From assembly GCA_905612235.1 (NCBI GenBank), contig CAJQRF010000035.1, forward strand, positions 1 to 59,845: a stretch of DNA of 59,845 bases, written 5' to 3'. The notes under the pieces were generated by a model that saw only the letters and a list, made by a program, of their open reading frames with translations, searched no databases and was not told the DNA's origin. Shown here in pieces: positions 36,459-45,654 of this stretch (position 1 is its first letter; each line of letters begins with the position of its first letter). Origin of the DNA: an uncultured Pelagibacteraceae bacterium (lineage in GTDB: Bacteria > Pseudomonadota > Alphaproteobacteria > Pelagibacterales > Pelagibacteraceae). A program made the translations under genes and the position numbers.

Positions 36459-38508
36459 TTTCATTAATAATATCAGCTTTATCAAATAGCTTAAGTAAAA
36501 ATTCATATTTAAGAAAATTTTCCTTATCAGCTTCAATAACTTTTAAATTTTTTTCTGCAATCTTAAAAAGATTTTCATGATGAATAGGATCAGCTAATCT
36601 AAAATCTTTAATCCCACTTTGTTGATAGCCTAAAATATCACCAAACCCTCTTAGCTTCATATCCTCTTCAGCAATAAAAAAACCATCATTTGATGATTTA
36701 AGTATTCTTATTCTTTTTTTTGCGTTTTCGCTTAAATTCTTTTTATATAATAAAATACAAGTTCCTTGCTTTTCTCCTCTACCAACTCTGCCTCTCAATT
36801 GGTGAAGTTGCGATAAGCCAAACTTGTTAGAATTTTCAATTATTATTACATTAGCATTAGGAAAGTCAATTCCAACTTCTATTACAGTAGTAGATATCAA
36901 AACATCTATTTCTTTTTTTAAGAATCTTGTTAGCACTTCATCTTTTTCATTTTTATCTAAAGACCCATGAATTAATCCAGTTCTTTTTGGAAACACTTTT
37001 GATAAATCTTTATATTTACTAATAGCAGCTGAATAATCTAGTTTTTTTGATTCTTCAATTAAAGGGCAAACCCAAAATATTTGATTTTTTTCTTTAATTT
37101 TTTTTTTTATATAAATTAAAATTTCATTAATTTTTTCTTCAGGTTTACTGATAGTTATTATTTCTCTTCTATTAAGAGGTTTTTCAATTAATCTTGAAAC
37201 ATCCATGTCCCCGTAGACAGCAAGCATTAAAGTTCTGGGTATAGGAGTTGCTGACATTAATAAAATGTCACAATCTTTACCTCCTTTGTTAGAAAGTTCT
37301 ATTCTCTGTTTCACACCAAATTTATGCTGTTCATCTATAATTACCAAGCCCAGATTTCTAAAATGTATATTTTTTTGAAATAAAGAGTGCGTTCCAATAA
37401 CAAAATTAATTTTACCTTCTTTTAAATGCTGATAAATATTTTTTTTTATTTTAGGATCTGTTTTTCCAGTTACTAAATCCAAAATCACATCAGTTTTTTT
37501 AAATATCTTTTTGGCTAATGTATAGTGTTGCTTTGCTAGAATTTCTGTTGGCGCCATTAAAGCAACCTGAAAACTAGATCTAACAACATTAGCAGCAGCT
37601 ATAAAAGCTATTATAGTTTTTCCGCTTCCTACATCACCTTGCAGTAATCTAAACATTTTGTGATCAGATTTAAGATCATTAGTAATTTCTTTTATAATTT
37701 TATTTTGATTCATTGTTAAAGTAAAATTAAAATTATTTAGGATTTTTTTTAGATATAAATTGTCAAAAGTTTTGCTTTTCTTTTTTATCTTCCTAACTCT
37801 TTTCCTAACCTCTGAAAGAACTAGTAAATTAGATAGTATTTCGTCATAGGCTAATCTTTTATAAAATTTTGAGTCAATGTCACTGTTTTTGCTTGAATGA
37901 ATTTCATTTATAGACTCTAGCCAACCGACGTTACCAATTTCTTTAAGCACTTCATTGTTGTGCCATTCGTTAAGCTCTTGAATGCTATTTAACACGCTAT
38001 CTATTAACTTCCTGTAGTTTTTTTCTGTCAATCCTTCTGTTAACGAATATTTAGGAATGATTTTATTAACATAATTTTCTTTTTCATAAGGAACAATGTA
38101 AGGAGGGTTGGTAATTTGATATTTTTTATTAAAGAAATTAATTTTTCCACTTATAACTACAAAAGAATTGATTGGGAGAATTTTTCTTACATATCCCTCT
38201 CTACTGTTAAAAAAAATAATATCAATTCGTCCTTTTGAATCTTCGCATATTACTTTATTAGGTAAATTTCTAATTCGTGGAAAATTATATTTAATAACTT
38301 TAACTTTTATTGTTGTGATTTTACCGATTTGAAGTTTATCGAGAGTTTTAATATTTGTTCTATCTGTAAACCCACGAGGTATATTGAGTAGTAAGTCTGA
38401 GATTTTCTCAATTTTTTTTCTTTTAAGGAGTTTTTTCATTTTAACTCCAACACCCCTTATACTTGTGATATTTTTAAACAAAAAGTTATTAATCTTTGAC
38501 TGATTCAT
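36445..38508 (-). CDS. recG: ATP-dependent DNA helicase RecG
   Basis: This helicase regresses stalled replication forks and branch-migrates recombination intermediates. It has 687 residues with the start at 38508 (MNQSKINN); a longer frame from 38547 adds a non-conserved leader (MLIRKRNYYILDI) and would overlap the divergent sdhE start, so it is not preferred. It has a wedge/OB domain (about 60-240), Walker A GDVGSGKT, DEQH box, motif VIEVGIDFPNA and QLRGRVGRG. It is the usual alphaproteobacterial neighbour of sdhE. Confidence 0.96.
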   Translation of the reverse strand: MNQSKINNFLFKNITSIRGVGVKMKKLLKRKKIEKISDLLLNIPRGFTDRTNIKTLDKLQIGKITTIKVKVIKYNFPRIRNLPNKVICEDSKGRIDIIFFNSREGYVRKILPINSFVVISGKINFFNKKYQITNPPYIVPYEKENYVNKIIPKYSLTEGLTEKNYRKLIDSVLNSIQELNEWHNNEVLKEIGNVGWLESINEIHSSKNSDIDSKFYKRLAYDEILSNLLVLSEVRKRVRKIKKKSKTFDNLYLKKILNNFNFTLTMNQNKIIKEITNDLKSDHKMFRLLQGDVGSGKTIIAFIAAANVVRSSFQVALMAPTEILAKQHYTLAKKIFKKTDVILDLVTGKTDPKIKKNIYQHLKEGKINFVIGTHSLFQKNIHFRNLGLVIIDEQHKFGVKQRIELSNKGGKDCDILLMSATPIPRTLMLAVYGDMDVSRLIEKPLNRREIITISKPEEKINEILIYIKKKIKEKNQIFWVCPLIEESKKLDYSAAISKYKDLSKVFPKRTGLIHGSLDKNEKDEVLTRFLKKEIDVLISTTVIEVGIDFPNANVIIIENSNKFGLSQLHQLRGRVGRGEKQGTCILLYKKNLSENAKKRIRILKSSNDGFFIAEEDMKLRGFGDILGYQQSGIKDFRLADPIHHENLFKIAEKNLKVIEADKENFLKYEFLLKLFDKADIINEINLD

Positions 38509-38539
38509 TATATCTAATATATAATAATTTCTTTTCCTA

Positions 38540-38794
38540 ATGAGCATAAAAGAAACTTTAAAAAAACAAATTATCTACAGATCTATCCATAGAGGCACTA
38601 AAGAAATGGATATTTTATTGGGTAATTTTGTAAAAAAAAATATAAACGACTTTTCGTCTACTGAATTAAGAGATTTGGAAGCGATATTGAATATTGATGA
38701 TGATGTTATTTTTAGTTGGTATTTTAACAAAACTAATAAGAACATTATTCAAAAAAACAAAATATCTGAAAAACTTAAAAAATTTAAACCTTAG
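38540..38794 (+). CDS. sdhE: Succinate dehydrogenase flavinylation factor
   Basis: This small five-helix protein promotes covalent FAD attachment to SdhA, 84 residues. The RGxxE motif is at residues 18-22 (RGTKE) followed by MDILLGNF, and the later DLEAILNIDDDVIFSWYF segment fits the family. It is divergent from recG as in many alphaproteobacteria. No sdh genes are within the window. Confidence 0.92.
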   Translation: MSIKETLKKQIIYRSIHRGTKEMDILLGNFVKKNINDFSSTELRDLEAILNIDDDVIFSWYFNKTNKNIIQKNKISEKLKKFKP

Positions 38795-38799
38795 TTTTT

Positions 38800-38889
38800 T
38801 GGCGGAAGGGGTGGGATTCGAACCCACGAATGAGTTGCCCCATCGCTGGTTTTCAAGACCAGTGCTTTCAACCGCTCAGCCACCCTTCC
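38800..38889 (-). tRNA. tRNA-Ser (TGA)
   Basis: A class II tRNA of 90 bases, minus strand, with an encoded CCA. Acceptor GGAAGGG pairs with CCCTTCC, the discriminator is G, the anticodon loop CTTGAAA gives TGA, and a long variable arm (GATGGGGCAACTCATTC region) is present. Its CCA end is 5 bases from the sdhE stop. Accessory glycan genes begin 87 bases beyond its 5' end. Confidence 0.96.
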
Positions 38890-38976
38890 ATATTTATGAC
38901 TTTGACTTTAATATATTTTTTATTCAACAAACACAACCACAATGTATTTATACATAATTTATAAAAAAACTTAATT

Positions 38977-39849
38977 TCATTTTTGTCTTTCGTAAGGTCT
39001 GTAACTCGATTTTTTTAAAAAGTAAGCGGAAATTAAACCTTTAATTTCAGCCATATGCATTTGGTACTCTATTTTGTTATTTGCTATTTTAAACTTTACA
39101 CATTTTAATATAGCTCTTAAAAGTATGGGTGAAGTTTTTTTAAGAGCGTATAAATAATTTTTATACTTTCTTAGGTAATAAAACTTAGACCAACAATAAT
39201 GCCAATTTCTACTTAATGTAGCCTCGTAATTAAATTTTGGATTATGTGATTGACCACCTAAATGTTCAAACTTAATTTTATCACACACATATATTTTTTT
39301 ACCATCTAACACAACTCTCTTAGATAAATCCCATGGTTCAAAATATATAAATATGTTTTCATCAAAAAATCCAACATTTTTAAAAGCACTTTTTTTAATG
39401 ATAAAAGTTCCATCAATTATATCTACTTCCTTAATTCCATATTTTTCTGTTAAGTGATGTTTTACATATGGTTTTTTCGAATATAGTTCGTAGTTTTTAT
39501 AAATACTTTCATCTTTATAAGTAGGAGCTAGCATAGCAAAATCTTCAAATTCATTCATGCATTCAATTAAATCATTAATACATTTTTTTGGTAGAAATAC
39601 ATCAGAAGGATTTAAAAAAACATATTCAGTTTTAGCTTCATCAATACCAAGGTTAGCGCCTTTAGCAAAACCTAAATTCTTTTCAGGAACAATAACTTTA
39701 ACGTTTTGATATTTTTTTTCTAAAGTTGTCTTAAGATTATAATTTTGTGAATTTTCAATTATAACAATCGGAATATTATCGTCAATACTATCGACTAATT
39801 TTGTAATTAGATGTTCGCTATGAAATGACATTATTAAAAGTGTGAACAT
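38977..39849 (-). CDS. Family 2 glycosyltransferase (rhamnosyltransferase-like)
   Basis: This is a 290-residue GT-A-fold transferase. The N terminus reads FTLLIMSFHSEHLI, then VVIIENSQNYN-type nucleotide-sugar binding sequence and NLGFAKGANLGIDEAKTEYV, with FLNPSDVFL in place of the classical DxD. The C-terminal part has basic-aromatic patches. It probably adds a sugar to a surface glycan in the cytoplasm. The FkbM gene lies 4 bases upstream on the same strand, so the two form an operon. Confidence 0.85.
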   Translation of the reverse strand: MFTLLIMSFHSEHLITKLVDSIDDNIPIVIIENSQNYNLKTTLEKKYQNVKVIVPEKNLGFAKGANLGIDEAKTEYVFLNPSDVFLPKKCINDLIECMNEFEDFAMLAPTYKDESIYKNYELYSKKPYVKHHLTEKYGIKEVDIIDGTFIIKKSAFKNVGFFDENIFIYFEPWDLSKRVVLDGKKIYVCDKIKFEHLGGQSHNPKFNYEATLSRNWHYCWSKFYYLRKYKNYLYALKKTSPILLRAILKCVKFKIANNKIEYQMHMAEIKGLISAYFLKKSSYRPYERQK

Positions 39850-39853
39850 AAAT

Positions 39854-40651
39854 TTACAAAAGCTTTTTTTTAATTCTCCAGAAGTATAAAAAAATAAAAT
39901 CCTTCAAACCTAAGCGATTTGAAAAAATTCTTTTAAAAATTCTTTCAAATCTTTTTGTAGAATGGATGAAATTTTTTGTTTCCTTATTTTTTTTTTTATA
40001 ATTAGTTTTAAAATATACATTAAGACTTGGATAATTCTTTTGAACTTCTTCAATTTTTGTTATTTTAAAATTCCATTTTTTAAAATTTAATTTAAGATCA
40101 TTAAAAGTTTGTTCTCTTTCGTAAATTTTTAGTTTATTATTTTTTGGAACTTCCGCAACACCCTCTATCAAACATTTTTTAAAATTCTTCAGCCCCTTTA
40201 TGACTCTTAAGTCATTCCCTTGAGCATCTATATGAAGATAATTAATGACACTTACAGAATTATTTTTACAAAATTTTTCTAAAGTAGTTACTTGAACTTT
40301 ATATTTTTTTTTAGGTTTTATACCTTTCGATACAGTTTTAATAAGCAAATCATCAGAATGTGTCCAAAATTTATCCAACTTAACTTTTGGTTTTAACAAT
40401 GATGAACCGACTCGATAATTTGTTTCGTAAAAAATTGAACTTCCATTAAAATCAGAAACGGCACTATTAATTATTTTGTAATTTTTAAATTTGTATGAAA
40501 AAAAATCCTCAACTTTCTTTAAATTAGCTAAAATTTCTTTTTTCGAACCTTTTATCGGCTCAAAAGCAAAAACTTTAATTTTTGGATTTAAAAAGGCAAA
40601 TAATATGCCATGAAATCCATCATCTGCACCAACATCGAAGGCTACATTCAT
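39854..40651 (-). CDS. FkbM-family methyltransferase
   Basis: This is a 265-residue SAM-dependent methyltransferase. Motif I is FDVGADDGFHG at residues 5-15, followed by VFAFEPI with the acidic ribose-binding residue, and INYLHIDAQGNDLRVIKG (FkbM signature). FkbM proteins methylate hydroxyls on sugars or polyketides; with the adjacent GT2, a surface glycan is the likely target. The C-terminal 50 residues are very basic, which may favour membrane or polymer contact. A 134-base gap with divergent promoters separates it from the radical SAM gene. Confidence 0.85.
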   Translation of the reverse strand: MNVAFDVGADDGFHGILFAFLNPKIKVFAFEPIKGSKKEILANLKKVEDFFSYKFKNYKIINSAVSDFNGSSIFYETNYRVGSSLLKPKVKLDKFWTHSDDLLIKTVSKGIKPKKKYKVQVTTLEKFCKNNSVSVINYLHIDAQGNDLRVIKGLKNFKKCLIEGVAEVPKNNKLKIYEREQTFNDLKLNFKKWNFKITKIEEVQKNYPSLNVYFKTNYKKKNKETKNFIHSTKRFERIFKRIFSNRLGLKDFIFLYFWRIKKKLL

Positions 40652-40791
40652 TTGACTACTCTAATAAAATTTTTATTATATAAGGATGATTCATTTCAGA
40701 TGTATAACTATACTTCATTATTCAATAAAAGTTAATTTGTCGATACAACCAATCACATTGTTTTTTTAAGGGAAATTCTGTAAGTTTGCAT

Positions 40792-42831
40792 ATGATTTTG
40801 AAAAAAATACCTGAAATTTGGATCTCTGATTTAACCCACACGGCACAAGGCATTGTTTCAAGAACTTTTCCACTGGGTGCTAGTTGCGTTTATTCATATG
40901 CAAAAAAAGAGCTTGGAAAGCAATATAATTTTAGACTTTTCAAATTTCCTTCTAAATTAAATGAATCATTAAAAAAAATATCTCCTACCATGTTATGTTT
41001 TTCAAATTACAAGTGGAATTTTGAACTTTCGTATAAGTTTGCCACTTTAGCAAAACAACGTGATCCTAATTTAATTACAGTCTGGGGAGGACCTAATTTT
41101 CCCATTGATATCAGTGAAAAAATTGAATTCTTAAAGAAATGGCCACTAATGGATTTTGTTATTGAATTGGAAGGTGAGTTAGGCTTTGTGGATTTAGTTA
41201 AAAAATTAAGTGATTATAGTTTTGATGCTATTAAATTAAAAAAAAATTCTAAAAAAATTATTAATACATGTTATTTAAATGATAATAATTTAATAAGTGG
41301 ACCAATTGACAGGATTAAAGATGTTAATGTTATTCCTTCACCTTATTTAAGTGGTCATTTGGATGAATTTTTTGATCATCCGTTAATTCCATTATTTGAA
41401 ACAACAAGAGGATGTCCCTTTGCTTGTTCTTTTTGTGCTGACGGCCAAGCAAGTAAAAATAAAATTCATAGATATGATCATGATCGTACCAAGGATGAGT
41501 TAATCTATATAGCAAAAAGAATTAAAAATATGAGTGAACTCATGAACGCAGATCTTAATTTTGGAATGTATAAACAAGACGTAATTACTGCAAATGTGAT
41601 TAGAAAAATACAAGATGAGTATAATTATCCGAAAACTGTCATTGTAGCTACTGGAAAAAATATGCCTCAGAGAATTATTGATGTTGCTAGCATAATAAAA
41701 GGATGGCAACTAGGGGCCTCAATACAATCTACTGATAACGATGTGTTGAAAGCAAACAACAGACAAAATATTACAAGCTCTGCCTATAAAAAATTAATTG
41801 ACTTTGGAAATAATTCAAATACTACAAAAACATATACCGATCTTATGGTAGCTTTACCGGGTGACACAAAAGAAAAACATTTTTCTTCGCTCAAATGGTC
41901 TATTGAAAATAATGTACGATCTATCAGAATGCACCAATCAATTATGTTGATTGGAACTGATATGGCTTCAAAAGTTACAAGAAAAAAATATGATCTTAAA
42001 ACTAAATTTAGAATTGTACCTGGTGCGGTAGGAAATTATAAAATATTAAATAAAAATTATCCAGTAGCTGAAATTGAGGAAATTATTATTGGAAATAACA
42101 CTTTAACACAAAATGATTATGTTGATTGCCGTATAATGGATTTATTTATTCAAACTTTTTATAACAATTATTTATTTGAAGAAGTTTTTGCTTTATTAAA
42201 ATCTTTAAATGTTTCAACTTTTGATTCTATATTATATATGAAAAATCATCCTGAACTTTACAACAACAGTGTAAAAGAAATTATTAAAGATTTTGTGTCA
42301 GGCACTATAGATGACCTTTATGATACATTTGAAGAGGCTGAAGAAAGTGTTTTGAAACCTGAAATAATGACTAAATACCTAGAAGGAAAGTTGGGTTATA
42401 ATGAGTTATTAGAAAACACAGTAAGATTATTTAATAAATTTGAGGATTCAAGGGACTTAATGTTTAAGGCTGTTAAGGGAACACTTAAAGAAAAAAATTT
42501 GTTAAATAAAAAAATTGGAGATTATTTGAGTGAATTAGAAAGATTTGTTTCAATAAGAAAAATTAATCCTTTAGTAGATATTGGATCAACGAAAACCGGC
42601 ACTTTTAGTTATGACTTTGAGGCAATTAAAAAAAATGAATATCAATTCAATCCTAACTCAGCACCTTCCTTACAAAAACCTCTTCGTTTTGATTTTTTTC
42701 ACGATAAAGAACAACAAAAATATATATCTAACCAAGTCAAAATGTATTCTGAGCAAGCTGAGGGCATGGGTAGATTGTTGTTTCAATCTGATAGCAGATT
42801 GTTATTCAGAAGTTTTTCCAAATCGTTATAA
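40792..42831 (+). CDS. Radical SAM enzyme with B12-binding-like N-terminal domain
   Basis: This is a 679-residue radical SAM protein. The cluster motif is CPFACSFC with Cys208, Cys212 and Cys215, preceded by FETTRG. The N-terminal 150 residues have the Rossmann-like plan of cobalamin-binding radical SAM enzymes (PTMLCFSNYKWN, VWGGPNFP, DFVIELEGE), although no clear DxHxxG motif is seen. The C-terminal 250 residues are helical and unassigned. ATG at 40792 is preferred over TTG at 40786 (two codons upstream); there is no good Shine-Dalgarno sequence. The substrate is unknown; the following methyltransferase suggests a shared modification pathway. Confidence 0.85.
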   Translation: MILKKIPEIWISDLTHTAQGIVSRTFPLGASCVYSYAKKELGKQYNFRLFKFPSKLNESLKKISPTMLCFSNYKWNFELSYKFATLAKQRDPNLITVWGGPNFPIDISEKIEFLKKWPLMDFVIELEGELGFVDLVKKLSDYSFDAIKLKKNSKKIINTCYLNDNNLISGPIDRIKDVNVIPSPYLSGHLDEFFDHPLIPLFETTRGCPFACSFCADGQASKNKIHRYDHDRTKDELIYIAKRIKNMSELMNADLNFGMYKQDVITANVIRKIQDEYNYPKTVIVATGKNMPQRIIDVASIIKGWQLGASIQSTDNDVLKANNRQNITSSAYKKLIDFGNNSNTTKTYTDLMVALPGDTKEKHFSSLKWSIENNVRSIRMHQSIMLIGTDMASKVTRKKYDLKTKFRIVPGAVGNYKILNKNYPVAEIEEIIIGNNTLTQNDYVDCRIMDLFIQTFYNNYLFEEVFALLKSLNVSTFDSILYMKNHPELYNNSVKEIIKDFVSGTIDDLYDTFEEAEESVLKPEIMTKYLEGKLGYNELLENTVRLFNKFEDSRDLMFKAVKGTLKEKNLLNKKIGDYLSELERFVSIRKINPLVDIGSTKTGTFSYDFEAIKKNEYQFNPNSAPSLQKPLRFDFFHDKEQQKYISNQVKMYSEQAEGMGRLLFQSDSRLLFRSFSKSL

Positions 42832-42836
42832 AAAAA

Positions 42837-43859
42837 ATGAAACTTAACGTAAATCAATCCAATTTATTGGAAAATTTATTGACTGATGAAAAAAATGTTA
42901 ATAATCAGTTATATTCAGCTGGCCCATACTGGAAGTACAAAACAAAAAAAATAATATATTGGCTTAAAAAAAAAGGTTTGAGCAATTTTAGGGGTTCAAA
43001 TTCAGGCGTTGGAACTAGCTACACAGATAATGTAGTTGTTGATGCAAGAATTGAACTTGGATTCAGGGGCAGAATAGTTAGTTATTTTACTAAATTACCA
43101 TATATTAACAAAATCTATAATGAACAATTAAAATTAACATCTAAATATATTGAAACTATAATTAGAAAAAACAAATATTTTTTTGAAAATAACAGTAAAA
43201 CAAAATCTTTATTATCTAAATATAAAATTGAAAATTCCGTTAATAACGGTTGCAAAACATTCTTTAACGACTGCGGAAACGACATATCTATGCATTATTT
43301 AGTTACGTGCGAAAAAATTGATACAATAGATAATTTCATTAATCTGGCTGATAAAAAAAGTTATTTAGAAATTGGAGGTGGTTTTGGTGCAAACATACAT
43401 TTAATTTTAGATAATTTTAAAAATATAAAAAAAATCTTTTATATTGACATTGTTCCTAATCTTTTTGTTGGAACAGAATATTTGAGAAGTATATTTGGTC
43501 AATCAGTAAAGGACTACAATTTATTTCGTGAATCAAACGATATTACATTTTCAGACAATAATGAATTAGAAATTATATGTTTGCCGCCATGGAAGATGGA
43601 AAATATATCATCCAAAGTTGATCATTTTCATAACTCTGCATCTTTTCAGGAAATGTCTTCAAGTACCGTTCAAAACTATTATAATTTGATTCAAAAAATT
43701 TTGATTAAAGAATCTATTAGTCTAGTATTGTATGATACTTCTGAAAATGGCAATACATTAACCCCCGCTAGAATAAGTGAAATTTTTAAAAAAAAACTTT
43801 TATTTAAAGAGCTAGTTGGCGTACATCAAAAGAAACAAATTTACCTCATTTCACAATAA
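42837..43859 (+). CDS. Putative sugar O-methyltransferase (NanM-like)
   Basis: This is a 340-residue SAM-dependent methyltransferase. Motif I is YLEIGGGFGANIHL in the middle of the protein and IDIVPNLFVGTEYLRS follows. The N-terminal part (GPYWKYKTKKI, FRG-type segment, VVVDARIEL) fits the putative sugar O-methyltransferase group found in surface-glycan clusters. It begins 5 bases after the radical SAM stop, so cotranslation is likely. The name rests on sequence pattern and the actual acceptor is unknown. Confidence 0.75.
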   Translation: MKLNVNQSNLLENLLTDEKNVNNQLYSAGPYWKYKTKKIIYWLKKKGLSNFRGSNSGVGTSYTDNVVVDARIELGFRGRIVSYFTKLPYINKIYNEQLKLTSKYIETIIRKNKYFFENNSKTKSLLSKYKIENSVNNGCKTFFNDCGNDISMHYLVTCEKIDTIDNFINLADKKSYLEIGGGFGANIHLILDNFKNIKKIFYIDIVPNLFVGTEYLRSIFGQSVKDYNLFRESNDITFSDNNELEIICLPPWKMENISSKVDHFHNSASFQEMSSSTVQNYYNLIQKILIKESISLVLYDTSENGNTLTPARISEIFKKKLLFKELVGVHQKKQIYLISQ

Positions 43860-43903
43860 TTTTTTACATAGTTTATTTATGATACCTATGATAATAACAA
43901 GTT

Positions 43904-44899
43904 ATGCTTAAAAAAATTAATTTAATATTTTCTTTTATACTATTAAATCTTGTTTTTTATTTCACACCAAATCTTGTAAATGCTCAAGAAAGTTTCGATG
44001 ATTGGTTATCGTCATACAAGAAGTATGCTATAAAAAGTGGTGTTTCTAAAAAAACTGTTAATTTAGCATTCAAAAATGTTAAATTTTTAGAACAGGTTAT
44101 AAAGTATGATAGAAAACAACCTGAATTTTTTGAAGACACAATTACATATGTCACTAAACGAGCTAATCTATTTAGAGCAACTAAAGCAAAAAAACTATTA
44201 AAGAAAAATAAAGAATTATTCACTAGAGTAGAAAATAAATTCTTTGTAGAAAAAGAAATTCTTTTAGCTTTGTGGGGAATAGAAACCAATTTTGGTAAGC
44301 ATGTCGGTAAAATGGATATAATTTCATGTTTATCTACATTAAGTTTTGATAAACGTAGAAGAGATTTTTTTTCATCTGAACTTCTTGCTTTGCTAAAATT
44401 AATTGATAACAAACTTGTTGATAAAGATTCCTTATTCGGATCTTGGGCTGGTGCTTTTGGCAACTTTCAATTTATGCCATCTTCTATTGCAACTTATGCC
44501 ATTGACTTCGATAATAATAATAAAATTGAATTAAAATCTTCTTTAGATGATGCTCTTGCATCTGCCGCTAATTATATAAGCAGAATTGGTTGGAATTATA
44601 ATGAACCATGTTTTTACAGAGTTAAATTAACTAATAAAATTAATAGTAAATATATTAATTCATCTGCGAGAAACATTTCTAACAGAATGAATATTACTAG
44701 TTGGGAAAAACAAGGTATATTACCTTTTGATGGGAAAGATTTTAAGTCAAATTCATTAGCAGCATTAATTCTTCCAGATGGTAACGAAAAATCACCTGCT
44801 TATTTAGTATTTGAAAATTATGAGAAAATTCTGCAATGGAATAGATCTTTAAGATTTGGAATAAGTGTGTGCACATTAGCTAATATGATCAAAGCATGA
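43904..44899 (+). CDS. mltB: Lytic murein transglycosylase, MltB family
   Basis: This cleaves peptidoglycan glycan strands with 1,6-anhydro product formation. It has 331 residues and a signal peptide (about 1-27, NLVNAQ). The catalytic glutamate is Glu127 (GIETNFGKHVG), and the family segment GAFGNFQFMPSS follows. There is no lipobox, so it is soluble and periplasmic. It overlaps the RlpA-like gene by 4 bases and starts the cell-wall run. Confidence 0.93.
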   Translation: MLKKINLIFSFILLNLVFYFTPNLVNAQESFDDWLSSYKKYAIKSGVSKKTVNLAFKNVKFLEQVIKYDRKQPEFFEDTITYVTKRANLFRATKAKKLLKKNKELFTRVENKFFVEKEILLALWGIETNFGKHVGKMDIISCLSTLSFDKRRRDFFSSELLALLKLIDNKLVDKDSLFGSWAGAFGNFQFMPSSIATYAIDFDNNNKIELKSSLDDALASAANYISRIGWNYNEPCFYRVKLTNKINSKYINSSARNISNRMNITSWEKQGILPFDGKDFKSNSLAALILPDGNEKSPAYLVFENYEKILQWNRSLRFGISVCTLANMIKA

Positions 44900-45654
44900 T
44901 TTTAAAAAAAATAACGTTTTGTTCAATTTTATTTCTTTTTATTAATGCTTGCGCTGAATACAATGTAATTAAAAATAAAAAAAAAGAAAAAATATATTAC
45001 AGTTCTGTAGGTTTTACTTTAATTTATGATGATAAATTATTTGAAAATAAAACTATTAATAAAAAAATAAATAATGAAAATATTATTTTTGCACACAATA
45101 TACTTAAATATAATACTCCAGTAAAAATCATAAACCCAATTAATTTAAAATCAGTAATAACAAAAGTTCATAAAAATGTTGATTACCCAAAAATATTTAA
45201 TTCTGTAATTAGCAAAAAAATTTCAGATGCGCTTGAACTCGATTCTAACAATCCTTATATTGAAATCATTGAAATTAAAAAAAATAAAATATTTGTAGCT
45301 AAAAAATCCAATACATTTGATGAAGAAAAAACAGTTGCTGGCAAGGCCCCAGTTGACACCATTGTAATGGATGATTTGCAAGTTAAAAATACGAATACTA
45401 GCAAAGAACTGATAGATAAAAAAAGTTTTATATTGGTAATTAACGATTTTTATTATGAAAAATCGGCCATTTCTTTAAAAAACGAATTAATCAAGAAAAG
45501 TAAATTAGACAATATTTATATCAAAAAAATTAATAGTAAACAATTTAGGCTCTCCGTCGGTCCTTTTCAAAATTTTAATGCTTTAAAAAACTCTTACATT
45601 AGTTTAAATAATTTAGGATTTGAAAATCTCAACATATATATAGATTCAAAATGA
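44896..45654 (+). CDS. rlpA: RlpA-like lipoprotein with a degenerate barrel domain and C-terminal SPOR domain
   Basis: This is a 252-residue predicted lipoprotein (Cys19 in INAC). Residues about 33-135 align by plan with the double-psi beta-barrel of RlpA (FAHNILKYNTPVKIINPINLKS), but the usual catalytic segment with VNDRGPF is replaced by VHKNVDYPKIF, so lytic activity is doubtful. Residues about 173-252 form a SPOR domain (SFILVINDFYYEKSAISLKN, FRLSVGPFQNFNAL), which binds naked glycan strands at division sites. Its position between mltB and a DD-carboxypeptidase is typical for rlpA. Confidence 0.8.
   Translation: MILKKITFCSILFLFINACAEYNVIKNKKKEKIYYSSVGFTLIYDDKLFENKTINKKINNENIIFAHNILKYNTPVKIINPINLKSVITKVHKNVDYPKIFNSVISKKISDALELDSNNPYIEIIEIKKNKIFVAKKSNTFDEEKTVAGKAPVDTIVMDDLQVKNTNTSKELIDKKSFILVINDFYYEKSAISLKNELIKKSKLDNIYIKKINSKQFRLSVGPFQNFNALKNSYISLNNLGFENLNIYIDSK

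Noticed and set aside
38694-38957. A plus-strand reading frame of 87 codons containing GVGFEPTNELPHRW
   Set aside because: It runs antisense through tRNA-Ser and overlaps sdhE; this peptide pattern is a well-known false gene produced by translating tRNA complements.
42581-42847. An 88-codon plus-strand frame overlapping the end of the radical SAM gene
   Set aside because: It lies within the coding sequence of the radical SAM gene in another frame, and has no recognisable domain or ribosome-binding site.
43984-44463. A 159-codon minus-strand frame opposite mltB
   Set aside because: It is antisense to the conserved MltB catalytic domain, with no independent start signal or domain.
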